DNA of 34,154 bases, from positions 1-34,154 of the forward strand of contig LT649351.1 of NCBI GenBank assembly GCA_900128395.1, written 5' to 3'. The notes below the pieces were generated by a model, which was not told the DNA's origin, made no database searches, and saw nothing but the letters and a program-made list of their open reading frames with translations. Positions 8,796 through 16,953 of the stretch are shown piece after piece; the stretch's first letter is position 1; every line of letters begins with the position of its first letter. The DNA comes from Stramenopiles sp. TOSAG23-2 (taxonomy: Eukaryota > Sar). The position numbers were made by a program, and so were the translations under genes.

Positions 8796-10796
8796 ATGTC
8801 ATCGAGACGACGTAAACCATTATATCCAAATGCATGGGGATCCGGTACAAAACCATTCGAAGCAACATATAAAGTATTTTCTGTTGGTTCCTGTGGAAGG
8901 GACGATTTAGAAGCTGGGGATAAAGTTATATTGCCAGAAGCAGCATTTCGTGAGGTATCTAGATTGCGTTTAGAGTTTCCATTAATGATGCATGTAAAAG
9001 GCGTTAAGAAAGCAGGACCACGTTCCCAGGCAAAAAAATATAATCAATTTTGCGGTGTGTTAGAGTTTAGTGCACCAGCTGGTGTTGCACATATGCCGTT
9101 ATGGATGATTAAAAGCTTAGGTTTACGTGAAGGTGGACGTGTTGCATTTAAGTCAGTTAAAAATCTACCAAAAGGTGAACTTGCTAAGTTTCAGCCTCAT
9201 CAAAAGGAATTTATTGATTTTGCAGCTGCGTTAGGAGTTAGAAACGTGTTAGAACTAGCAATGCAGCATTATTCAGCATTATCTGTTGGGCAAACAATTA
9301 TCATTCAATATGGTAGAGACAAATATGAACTGGATGTTGTTGAGTTACAACCTCGCAAATCGATATCTTTATATGGGACGGTAGATTTAAAAGTAGAATT
9401 TGCACCATGGGACGGGCCTCGTATTCTTGATTTACCACCTGCTGAAGATGAAGAGTCAATCGGTGAAAACGATCCAGTATTAAAACCTAGACAACCAAAT
9501 TCCAGAAAGCCAAGTAGTACTAGAAGACCTGTACGTAAAAATTCAAGGGAGGAACGACGTAGTAATAGTAATAATATTAAAAATAGCAATAGTAGGACAA
9601 CACCGACAAAAAATCGTAAAGCAAGCAATAACACCAGTGACCCTAAAAAAAGCAGTAGGACACCAGTTGGTGGGAGAACAAATAGTAGTCGACCAAGAGG
9701 AGGTGCAAATGGTATGAATTCTAAAGTAAGGCCAAAGAATGGATCTATGGCCAATAACAGCAGCAGAAAACCTTTAAATGAAACGACGAGTAGAACCAAT
9801 TCACGTAGTAACAATAACAATGCAAAAGAGAATAAAGCATGGGAGCAAGGAAACAATAACAATACACTGAAAAAATCAGAATCGTCTAATACATTAAATC
9901 GTAAAAATAAACTAGCAAAATTTAAGAAAAGAAATTTAGCTGGGTTAAAAACTGCTGGCAATGACAATGGCAGTACTGCTACAGCAACAAATGAAAAGAT
10001 GGCATCATCTACACCTCCTGCACCTGTATTGAAAAAAAATACAATGACAAGCGTTGACCCACCTACATCATCATCTACAAATACAAGTACTAGTAACAAC
10101 GACACATCAACTGAAAAAGAGCAACCTAAAATGGCTTTCGCAGGTACAGGTAATGTATTAAGTAGTGGGGCTAAAGTAGTTTCAACACCAAAACCAATTG
10201 TAGCTGCTACTACTAATAGTACCTCTAGTAGTAGTAGTAGTAATAATAATAATAATAATGATGTCAAAGATGATGAGGAAAAAGGTGAAACGGAGGCATT
10301 TGCTGGCAAAGGCAAAGTTCTTGGTGGTACTGTTTCTAAACCAGCAGCATCAGTGCCATGGGCTGATTTACATCGCCAACGCCATCAAAGACATATGGAA
10401 CGTAAAAAAAAAGAACAAGCTCAAAAAGAAAAAGAAGAAGCTGAAAAACGCCAAAAGGAGCAAGCACATTTTGCAAAAATAAAAGAAACACTACAAGCGG
10501 AAGCACGTGAACGTGAACTTGCTGCTGCGGAGAAAAAAGCTTTACTTGATGCTCAACGGGCTGAGTTAGAGAGTAAAGTAGAAGATAAATTGATTCGTGA
10601 CCAATTGATTAAAAAGAAAAGAGAGGAAAGAATTGCAAAAAAAAAACAATTAGCACAAGAAAAGAAAGACGCTGAATTGGCAAAACAACTGCAAGAGGAA
10701 ATGGAAGGTGGTAGGGCGAAATCACCTGTCGCTGTTGGTAGTGCAGCACGTGCTGTTAGGAAATCCAAAAAAACAGCACCCAAGAGATTTAAATAA
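8796..10796 (+). CDS. UFD1: UFD1, p97/Cdc48 cofactor with long extension
   Basis: The first 215 residues form the UFD1 double-psi-barrel domain that binds ubiquitin and p97/Cdc48 for ER-associated degradation. Visible family blocks: FCGVLEFSAPAGVAHMPLWM near 85, GLREGGRV, KFQPHQKEFIDFA near 133, LEFAM-type helix LELAMQHYSALSVGQTI, and YELDVVELQP. Two SHP boxes, the p97-binding F-x-G-x-G-x-x-L motif, lie at FAGTGNVL (448-455) and FAGKGKVLGG (502-511). Between the domain and the boxes is a 230-residue Asn, Ser and Arg-rich linker, and after them a Lys/Glu-rich coiled coil at about 540-650. At 666 aa it is twice the length of animal or yeast UFD1. Residue 69 is Gly here and Ser in the mirror copy. 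ATG start and TAA stop; no intron. Confidence 0.95.
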   Translation: MSSRRRKPLYPNAWGSGTKPFEATYKVFSVGSCGRDDLEAGDKVILPEAAFREVSRLRLEFPLMMHVKGVKKAGPRSQAKKYNQFCGVLEFSAPAGVAHMPLWMIKSLGLREGGRVAFKSVKNLPKGELAKFQPHQKEFIDFAAALGVRNVLELAMQHYSALSVGQTIIIQYGRDKYELDVVELQPRKSISLYGTVDLKVEFAPWDGPRILDLPPAEDEESIGENDPVLKPRQPNSRKPSSTRRPVRKNSREERRSNSNNIKNSNSRTTPTKNRKASNNTSDPKKSSRTPVGGRTNSSRPRGGANGMNSKVRPKNGSMANNSSRKPLNETTSRTNSRSNNNNAKENKAWEQGNNNNTLKKSESSNTLNRKNKLAKFKKRNLAGLKTAGNDNGSTATATNEKMASSTPPAPVLKKNTMTSVDPPTSSSTNTSTSNNDTSTEKEQPKMAFAGTGNVLSSGAKVVSTPKPIVAATTNSTSSSSSSNNNNNNDVKDDEEKGETEAFAGKGKVLGGTVSKPAASVPWADLHRQRHQRHMERKKKEQAQKEKEEAEKRQKEQAHFAKIKETLQAEARERELAAAEKKALLDAQRAELESKVEDKLIRDQLIKKKREERIAKKKQLAQEKKDAELAKQLQEEMEGGRAKSPVAVGSAARAVRKSKKTAPKRFK

Positions 10797-10879
10797 AAAA
10801 AAGAGCAGAAAAATTTATTATTATTTTAAAGTAAAAGAAAAACGTGTGAGAAGAAGAAAGTTAATCGCACGGCGGGGGA

Positions 10880-10894
10880 TATACGTTCCGTATA
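10880..10894. terminator. Small dyad TATACG-TTC-CGTATA behind UFD1
   Basis: Perfect 6+3+6 inverted repeat 83 bp after the UFD1 stop, of the same ACG/CGT type as the other 3'-flank dyads. Mirror at 23261-23275. Confidence 0.35.
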
Positions 10895-11089
10895 AAAATT
10901 AAAAAGAGAGAATAAGGATAGATATGTATATGCATAAAATGATATGATATTTATATATGGTATCATATTTTATCGTGTAGTTATATAAAAATTTTACACT
11001 TCTCGTGTTAAGTAAAATATGCTCAATACTCAATCGCAAAGAATAATATCATATCATACATATCATATCCTACTATTTTTTTTTGCATA

Positions 11090-11114
11090 ATGATACGTAT
11101 ATACTTCGTATCAT
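11090..11114. terminator. Dyad ATGATACG / CGTATCAT between UFD1 and Pumilio
   Basis: Perfect 8-bp arms (11090-11097 and 11107-11114) around a 9-nt AT-rich spacer in a convergent region. It could be a 3'-end signal for either gene. Mirror at 23041-23065. Confidence 0.35.
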
Positions 11115-11378
11115 GCACGTAGTAAATTTTCTATTATAAAACAGTACACCCATGTACGTTCTATGCGTTCTTTAATTGCATTCCAATACGTCTCCTTGTT
11201 TTAATTTCATTTTACATATCTGTATCATAGTTCTCATTTTTTTATATAATTTATTTATTTATTCTTTTTATTATTTATTTTATTATTAATTTTTGTATTT
11301 GATTTATTTTCTTTTCTTTTATTTAATTGTTCTTCTCTTTTCATGTTTCAAATCTTTTACACTATTTATTATTATCTG

Positions 11379-11402
11379 TATATATATATATATATATATA
11401 TA
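11379..11402. repeat. (TA)12 microsatellite
   Basis: Uninterrupted TA dinucleotide run in the UFD1/Pumilio convergent region. The mirror copy at 22753-22776 has the same length, which is notable because such tracts normally drift quickly. Confidence 0.9.
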
Positions 11403-11634
11403 CGTTTACCTAATTTCTTTTCTCTCTTTTTAGGTTTGTTTGTTATATTAAATTAAATGTTTCGCATTTCTATTTTCTTCAATATCTTTTTACTAATTCT
11501 TTAATTACATTTAATTATCTTTTTCATTTTTCATCATTTTCTCTGATCGAATCCTATTCCTTTATATTTTATTATTCAGGTAAAAGTCCCATCATGCAAT
11601 AAAATTTGTGATGTGTACAAGTCACACGATCACT

Positions 11635-14337
11635 TTACATAATTTGTTGGAACCCACTGCCACTCTGTTGCTCAATTCTAGCCAAGATGTGACGCGCATA
11701 TGTGCTCTTCTTTAAATAGAAAGCATGTTCACTAACAACAGAGTATACTTCATCCTTTTGATCCCTTGTACAACAATCCAACATCTTTTGAACAACAAAA
11801 TTTGCATATGGATCACGCATCATACATACAATAGCAGGTTTTTCACCAATTGAACTTTCTACTGTGACATTTTCCCTTAATATATTCTCTATTAACATAT
11901 GTTTTTCTTGGTTTGGTGCATTCTTTAAACATTGTTCGACTAGATGGCTTGCAAATTTGTGCATACTGTACCTAACGACATTGGTACGAACGTAAGTACA
12001 AGCAGCGGCACGCTGATCTTCTGAGCCATGCTGCAATACATATTGCAAAACGAAGTTACCATGACGATTAAATGCAAGCTCTTCAAATTTTTGGACAAGT
12101 TTCAAAGAAATATCATCAATCATACGAACAAATTCACCAGTACCAACACTTGATCGTGGATCATGACGCACTTCGGAACATGTGGCAATACAACGTTGTA
12201 ACAAATGACACCCATATTGATGTTTAGCAAGGGACATGATGTTTGTTCTGGCCAATGCATGTGCAATGAACATGACTTTGTCACATGGCATGAAACGTAA
12301 ACATTTTTGCAATACATGTGTAGCATTGCTATCACATGCGCATGCAGGAATCTGATTTTTCAATTCGTTTTCAAGCATTGTCACTAAATGCTCGTGATCT
12401 GAATATTCAATCGCTGCTTGCAACACACGACAACCATTCACATTTTGTGCTAGTAACAATATATTTCCACGCATAGCTTCTGTCATGCCACGACATAATT
12501 CTACGCTACATTCCTCATACATCTTTTTCACGACATAATTGCCGCATTTGTTCAACATCAATTCCACTCCTTGGCCTACAATTTCAGAGTAAATAATGTC
12601 CATTTCATCTTTATCAGCAACTTCTATTCTGTGTTGTAAAAAGCGCGTTGCACGTCGATCTCTGGCAAACATTGCAATATGACCTTTGATTTCATCAATG
12701 GTCCATTCTCTACCAGATTTATCCATTTTGAATTTGTCTAAAACAGTTGATCCACCATTTAACGAATTAGGCGAGGAGTTGTAATCTTCACGTTCGCGCT
12801 CTAAACGATCCATACGGTCCATGCCGCTGTTGCTCCTTGGAGAATCCATATTGTGATGGCGACCATTACGTCGATCATTATGGCCATTTGAATGTCGATA
12901 ACTGTTGTTCCCAGGACTGCCGCCAGGACTTGAGCCATTCCTACGATCGTCGTATTTATTGTTGCGACGATTTCTTCCACGGCGTTGCGTTTGAAATTCA
13001 AACGAATCTGACCTATCACCCTTACCATGATTGTTATAATGATTGTTGCTGTGTCTTGAACTTCGTTGCGTCTCCCAACCGCCTGGCGTCCTTGAGTTGC
13101 GCGTATCACCTCTCCCACCTGGTGGTGTGCGCGGCGCTTGTTGGTGATGGTTGTTTACATTGTTACCATTGCCCCATGCTCCTTGCTGCCTTCCATTGCG
13201 TCTTGGTGGAGTATATGCATTTGGGCTGCTGTTATTTTTATTCACATTATGTTGCGTTGCAATTGGTGAACTTGGTGTTGCAAAATTCATTTTATTCCCA
13301 TCCGTTCCAAGCAATGGTTTCCTTTGCGATTGTACAGGCGATACTGAAGGAAATGGCGCTGCATTTTGCTGCCGTTGTTGTTGTTGTTGTCGTTGCTGCT
13401 GCTGCGTTTGCGGATAGGATGACGCTAAATTATTGTTATTACCACCATTGTTATTGTACGATGACTTCAAATTTAGCGTTAAGCCATGATTGCCATTATT
13501 ACTATTATTGTTAACATTGTTGTTTCCTGGCCATGCATTATTGTTGCTGTTGTTATTATTACCGTAAGAGCGATTATTTTGCTGCCCATTACCACGTCCT
13601 GGATAGCTATAACTCATCGGATTGCGATTGTTGTTATTGTTATTAACGTTTTGTTCTGGATTTCTTTGCGTTATTCTTAAAAGTTCTTGTTGTGCATTAG
13701 CACCACCACTGTTGAAAAAATTATTATTCTCTATTGTATTAGCAGAGGAACCATTATTCCCACGCCATGCATTGTTTGTGACATTGTTTAATGTGCTATT
13801 GCCACGAACGTTTGCATTTCGTTGACCACCATATGCATTATTATTCCCTTGTTGTTGCTGCTGTTGATAAAACATTTGCGTCAAATCCGATTGGTCCGAT
13901 CTTCCATCTGAACCATCACCTCTATTATTAGGGTTCAAACCACTACTTAAACCAACTGGTGAAGTATTTAAAAACGAATTCTCAAAAACAATTGGCGAGG
14001 ATGATGGTGCTCTATATCCGGACGATGTTAATGACGGTGGAGTTGATGATAACGGCGCTTGGTCTTCTTGAAAATTATTGCGACTAGCATTACTTTTATT
14101 CACTGGTGGATATGACGCATAATTATCTACAATACCAAGGGAACGTGTAAATTCTTGATTTAAAATATTCATATTAGTTGTATCATCATTTACAGTACTA
14201 TTCGGTGGTGTAGCAGATGCATTGTTATTATAGTCATAATTTGGTAAATTGGTGCTGCTTGTAGTGTCATTTGCGCTGCCATAGCCTGGCGGTGCAGATC
14301 TTTTCTGTTGTTGTTGGTTTTGTGCTGCTAAATACAT
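11635..14337 (-). CDS. PUM: Pumilio/PUF-family RNA-binding protein
   Basis: This 900-aa protein has a C-terminal Pumilio homology domain (about 542-895) behind a long Asn/Gln/Gly-rich, prion-like N-terminus. PUF proteins bind 3' UTRs and repress or destabilise mRNAs in the cytoplasm. Eight repeats can be followed. The RNA-contact residues read C710/Q714 (repeat 5, A), N761/Q765 (repeat 6, U), S797/E801 (repeat 7, G) and N846/Q850 (repeat 8, U), which predicts a UGUA core. Repeat 2 has GNYVVK with Lys604 where Gln is usual, and repeat 4 has Thr in NATHVLQ, so specificity further 3' may differ from classic Pumilio. I start at the ATG ending at 14337, because one codon further upstream is only GTG. 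The stop is TAA. Divergent from COG1. Confidence 0.95.
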   Translation of the reverse strand: MYLAAQNQQQQKRSAPPGYGSANDTTSSTNLPNYDYNNNASATPPNSTVNDDTTNMNILNQEFTRSLGIVDNYASYPPVNKSNASRNNFQEDQAPLSSTPPSLTSSGYRAPSSSPIVFENSFLNTSPVGLSSGLNPNNRGDGSDGRSDQSDLTQMFYQQQQQQGNNNAYGGQRNANVRGNSTLNNVTNNAWRGNNGSSANTIENNNFFNSGGANAQQELLRITQRNPEQNVNNNNNNRNPMSYSYPGRGNGQQNNRSYGNNNNSNNNAWPGNNNVNNNSNNGNHGLTLNLKSSYNNNGGNNNNLASSYPQTQQQQRQQQQQRQQNAAPFPSVSPVQSQRKPLLGTDGNKMNFATPSSPIATQHNVNKNNSSPNAYTPPRRNGRQQGAWGNGNNVNNHHQQAPRTPPGGRGDTRNSRTPGGWETQRSSRHSNNHYNNHGKGDRSDSFEFQTQRRGRNRRNNKYDDRRNGSSPGGSPGNNSYRHSNGHNDRRNGRHHNMDSPRSNSGMDRMDRLEREREDYNSSPNSLNGGSTVLDKFKMDKSGREWTIDEIKGHIAMFARDRRATRFLQHRIEVADKDEMDIIYSEIVGQGVELMLNKCGNYVVKKMYEECSVELCRGMTEAMRGNILLLAQNVNGCRVLQAAIEYSDHEHLVTMLENELKNQIPACACDSNATHVLQKCLRFMPCDKVMFIAHALARTNIMSLAKHQYGCHLLQRCIATCSEVRHDPRSSVGTGEFVRMIDDISLKLVQKFEELAFNRHGNFVLQYVLQHGSEDQRAAACTYVRTNVVRYSMHKFASHLVEQCLKNAPNQEKHMLIENILRENVTVESSIGEKPAIVCMMRDPYANFVVQKMLDCCTRDQKDEVYSVVSEHAFYLKKSTYARHILARIEQQSGSGFQQIM

Positions 14338-14363
14338 CACAAAAGGTTACAATTTCTTTGCAC

Positions 14364-14389
14364 GGAAGGGAAGGGGGGGGGGGAAAGGG
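14364..14389 (+). repeat. 26-nt polypurine tract with an 11-G run
   Basis: All-purine stretch including G11 (14373-14383), ending 27 bp upstream of the Pumilio ATG. It is C-rich in the Pumilio sense strand, so it lies in the promoter or 5' UTR. It stands out in AT-rich DNA and could form triplex or G-rich structures. The G-run length is the same in the mirror at 19766-19791. Confidence 0.85.
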
Positions 14390-14685
14390 TATTTACTACT
14401 GTAAAATGAGGTAATTTTCAGTATAGTAAATATATATATGTAAATTCTATATCTTTTATCTAAATGATATATCTTTACAAATGTATATATATATACGTAT
14501 ATATGTGTATTTGTGTCTGTACTAAGTATCTGATATCTTTTAATTTACAAATGAGATATATCTATAAAATGTATACAAGTCTATTTACGTATATGTATAT
14601 CTAATTATGAAGAAGGTCGATCGAAAGATAAGAACCCAGGTATATATTATAAAATAGTAATAGTATTCCCATTGTATTCCAGTAT

Positions 14686-14913
14686 TCACAACTCTTCATT
14701 CTGTAAAATAGATGTACATATAGATGGGTCGGTGGAAAGTAATAATGCTATTTCCATCTTAAATTTATAAAATCTTTTTTCAGCAATTTGTTGCAATCCA
14801 GGCAATCTGGCATATCTATATAAATTACAATGGAATAGTATTATATTGATTTTATTGGATCTAAAATATATAACTTGATCACCAAAAAAAAAGATTTTAG
14901 ATAGGAACAGCAT
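14686..14913 (-). CDS. Doubtful 75-aa ORF upstream of Pumilio
   Basis: An ATG-started frame of 75 codons ending in TGA. Its second half (ARLPGLQQIAEKRFYKFK and following residues) has a balanced, amphipathic composition unlike the Lys/Ile/Asn-poor noise frames of this AT-rich DNA; the first half is Phe, Ile and Asn-rich. I recognise no family. It could be a small gene, an upstream exon or a chance frame. Position on the same strand as Pumilio, 348 bp upstream of it, would break the alternating layout. Confidence 0.22.
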   Translation of the reverse strand: MLFLSKIFFFGDQVIYFRSNKINIILFHCNLYRYARLPGLQQIAEKRFYKFKMEIALLLSTDPSICTSILQNEEL

Positions 14914-15322
14914 TGTAGCCACACCCTTCGCTTTTTCCAGCCTTTAAAAATTTTACCTTCTTTCCGCGCGAAATGTATATCATATATTGTATAGTCTATT
15001 TAGTAGATTACATCCTTTAATCTCCTATTATAGCAACATTATAGTTACCTTCAATTGAAAAAATGAAAAATCTGGGGTTATTGTGCTCCCAGGGTGCTAT
15101 TCTAGTTATAGATCCATTTTTCCTTTTGTCGATTTCTTTGTTGTTGCTTTATAATATAGTGCTACTGTAGTTACTGTACATGTATTATTTCAATTGTTGT
15201 GCACTCTGGCACTTGTTGTGATATACTAAGCTAATTATTCAAAAATTTTCATATCATCAAAAAATATCCAATAATAAAATAATAGCAACACAGGTTAGCA
15301 GTTAGCTATGTGGTTATAGTAT

Positions 15323-15338
15323 GTACTAGCTCTAGTAC
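15323..15338. promoter_or_regulatory. Dyad GTACTAG-CT-CTAGTAC
   Basis: Perfect 7+2+7 inverted repeat in the Pumilio/COG1 divergent region. It overlaps the next dyad. The word TAGCTCTAG also occurs in the other long divergent region near 3036. Mirror at 18817-18832. Confidence 0.35.
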
Positions 15339-15367
15339 CACAGAATAATACCTGTGGTCTGTGGTAC
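15335..15367. promoter_or_regulatory. Dyad GTACCACAGA / TCTGTGGTAC
   Basis: Perfect 10-bp arms with a 13-nt spacer; the spacer contains CCTGTGG, a partial third copy. The arms share GTAC with the overlapping dyad at 15323-15338. A cis-regulatory role is inference. Mirror at 18788-18820. Confidence 0.4.
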
Positions 15368-15422
15368 AGTAATTGTTATAATATTATGCTTATAGACTAG
15401 CAACACTATACTACATATGTAC

Positions 15423-15456
15423 TAATAATAATAATAATAATAACAATAATAATAAT
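15423..15456. repeat. (TAA)n microsatellite, one interruption
   Basis: About eleven TAA/ATA units broken by a single C, 220 bp upstream of COG1. The mirror at 18699-18732 is the same. Confidence 0.85.
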
Positions 15457-15672
15457 AGATTAATAAAAATATATATATTATTTATCACATTAATTATTGC
15501 ACTAATGCACTAATATACAGTATAATATATAATAATAAACATTAATCACATTATACATAAATAATAAATATAATACTATATACACAATTGACAAAAAAAG
15601 TAAATAAAACCCAACTGTCAATACGTACATAAACATCGAGAAATTTTACATATAACACCACAACCAAACACT

Positions 15673-16929
15673 ATGCAATTCAATTCAATATCAGATTTAT
15701 ATTCAAAATTATCATTAAAAGAAGTCAAACGTGCATTGCAACAAACAGAAAGTAAAGCTAAAAATGCAAATGATAAATTAATGTCTTTGGTAGCAACGCG
15801 TTACCCAGATTTATTACAAGTTGCGGATATGGTAGATGATATGGCAGAATCACAAACAGAATCTATGGAAAATATCGTTTCAATACAAAATGCTTGTAGT
15901 CATATACCTAGCTTTAACATAAATGAAACACGTGAAATAATTAAAAAAAGACGTCGTAAAAAATTACTTGTAAAACAAAACCAAATAAAATCAGCACAAA
16001 TCATACAACAAATGTTTAGAATATACATTGCAAAAAAGACATTACACCAAGCCAAAATAAATAAATTGAAATTGATTGAATTGGAAAAAAAACAAAATGA
16101 AGCATCTAGCACATTAAGTAAAACATGGAAAATGTATAAATATAAAAAAAAAAAAAAATTAGAAAGCATACGAAAAGAAAAAACAAAATTAATTCAAAGT
16201 TTATTAAATCATTGGGTGAATGAAGAATCATGGACATATGATGATGATGCCTGGTTATGTCAACGTCCTATATCTACTAAAGAAATTGAAGATGGTGTCC
16301 AAGTTCATTTTCCATCATGCGCAAGTGCACGATTATTTGTTGCATTACATACTATGGTAACAACGTCTATTGGTAATGATGCTATTGATTTAATGCTTTA
16401 TTTTAATCAAATTATTGAAAAAACAACAAGTTCATTAGCACGTTATCAATTATTATTTGATATGAGGTTTGCTGGAATGGATGCAAAACATACTAGACAA
16501 ATTGTAGATTTACTGGATCCAATTGACCACACTTTAATGGATGGACTTGTGAATAAAGCAGTAAAGAATGCATTGAAGAAATCCAAACGGTTGTTATTAC
16601 TAGGACCCAATAACAACAACAATAATAAAAATAATATATTAAATCATGATAAATCCATGTACGATGATGATGATAATAATAATGGTAGTAGAGGAAGAAC
16701 ATTATCTACTGGTGAATTAAATAATGAAGAAGTAGATCAATTAACAAGAGCTATACCATGTCCCCGTTTTCCTATTGCTGCATTAAGGCAATTGCCATTG
16801 TCACAACGTAAGAAGAAATCAGGATCATTATCAACACCAACCTCATTAATACAACAAGCTCGACGAAAGACATCAGATAATAATAGAGCGAGTAATGAAA
16901 AAAATGCTAGTGGTGGATGGTGGTGGTGA
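15673..16929 (+). CDS. COG1: Compact COG1 (Golgi tethering complex subunit) with an IQ-like insert
   Basis: I call COG1 from both ends of the protein. COG is the eight-subunit tether for retrograde Golgi vesicles. The N-terminus (residues 11-80) has the Vps51/COG1 pattern: an initial helix, SLVATRYPDLLQVADMVDDM, then a short coiled coil. The C-terminus has RYQLLFDMRF (257-266), DLLDPID (279-285), a short helix ending LLLLGP, and PCPRFPIAALRQLPLS (362-377), matching the order of COG1 C-terminal blocks. Typical COG1 is 800-1,000 aa; this one is 418, so most of the central helical rods is absent. In its place is an IQ-like motif, IQQMFRIYIAKK (111-122), and a weaker one, LSKTWKMYKYKKK (148-160). 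An Asn tract and basic Ser-rich tail end in GGWWW. The frame is closed by TGA, 148 bp before the palindrome axis. No intron was found that would restore more sequence. Confidence 0.75.
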   Translation: MQFNSISDLYSKLSLKEVKRALQQTESKAKNANDKLMSLVATRYPDLLQVADMVDDMAESQTESMENIVSIQNACSHIPSFNINETREIIKKRRRKKLLVKQNQIKSAQIIQQMFRIYIAKKTLHQAKINKLKLIELEKKQNEASSTLSKTWKMYKYKKKKKLESIRKEKTKLIQSLLNHWVNEESWTYDDDAWLCQRPISTKEIEDGVQVHFPSCASARLFVALHTMVTTSIGNDAIDLMLYFNQIIEKTTSSLARYQLLFDMRFAGMDAKHTRQIVDLLDPIDHTLMDGLVNKAVKNALKKSKRLLLLGPNNNNNNKNNILNHDKSMYDDDDNNNGSRGRTLSTGELNNEEVDQLTRAIPCPRFPIAALRQLPLSQRKKKSGSLSTPTSLIQQARRKTSDNNRASNEKNASGGWWW

Positions 16930-16953
16930 GAAAACAAACGAAGCTTTCGTATA

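Larger units (their letters stand above)
10797..11634. other. Convergent intergenic region between UFD1 and Pumilio
   Basis: An 838-bp AT-rich region with no gene. It holds the dyads TATACG-TTC-CGTATA (10880-10894) and ATGATACG-N9-CGTATCAT (11090-11114), a pyrimidine-rich segment from about 11200 to 11560, and (TA)12 at 11379-11402. Confidence 0.6.
14338..15672. promoter_or_regulatory. Divergent promoter region of Pumilio and COG1
   Basis: A 1,335-bp region between two start codons. It contains a polypurine tract next to Pumilio (14364-14389), a doubtful 75-codon ORF (14686-14913), CTGGGGTTATTGTGCTCCCAG near 15072, two overlapping dyads at 15323-15367, direct repeats of GTTAGC near 15295-15306, and a TAA microsatellite at 15423-15456. 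The last 200 bp before COG1 are almost pure AT. Confidence 0.5.

Noticed and set aside
9305-10315. 336-codon antisense frame rich in Leu and Val across UFD1
   Set aside because: It is the complement of the Asn/Ser/Lys-rich linker of UFD1. Runs of AAT, AGT and AAA codons give Leu/Val-rich open frames on the other strand. No domain and no independent signals.
11090-11114. loxP-like recombination site (ATACTTCGTAT similarity)
   Set aside because: Only a short resemblance; the arms and spacer do not match a 13-8-13 site, and no recombinase gene is present.
12837-13514. 225-codon antisense frame across the Pumilio N-terminus
   Set aside because: A shadow of the Asn/Gln-rich coding region, with Cys/Tyr/His runs typical of complemented low-complexity codons.
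14338-14340. Extra N-terminal residue of Pumilio from a GTG start
   Set aside because: The codon is GTG and is followed directly by ATG. In a eukaryotic nuclear gene the ATG at 14337 (mirror 19818) is the credible start.
16920-16935. COG1 truncated by the palindrome axis through a GGTGAG donor at the stop codon
   Set aside because: A GTGAGA string overlaps the TGA, but the C-terminal COG1 blocks are already present before it and a 3'-flank dyad follows 24 bp later. I see no convincing acceptor with coding sequence before the axis, so the gene appears complete.
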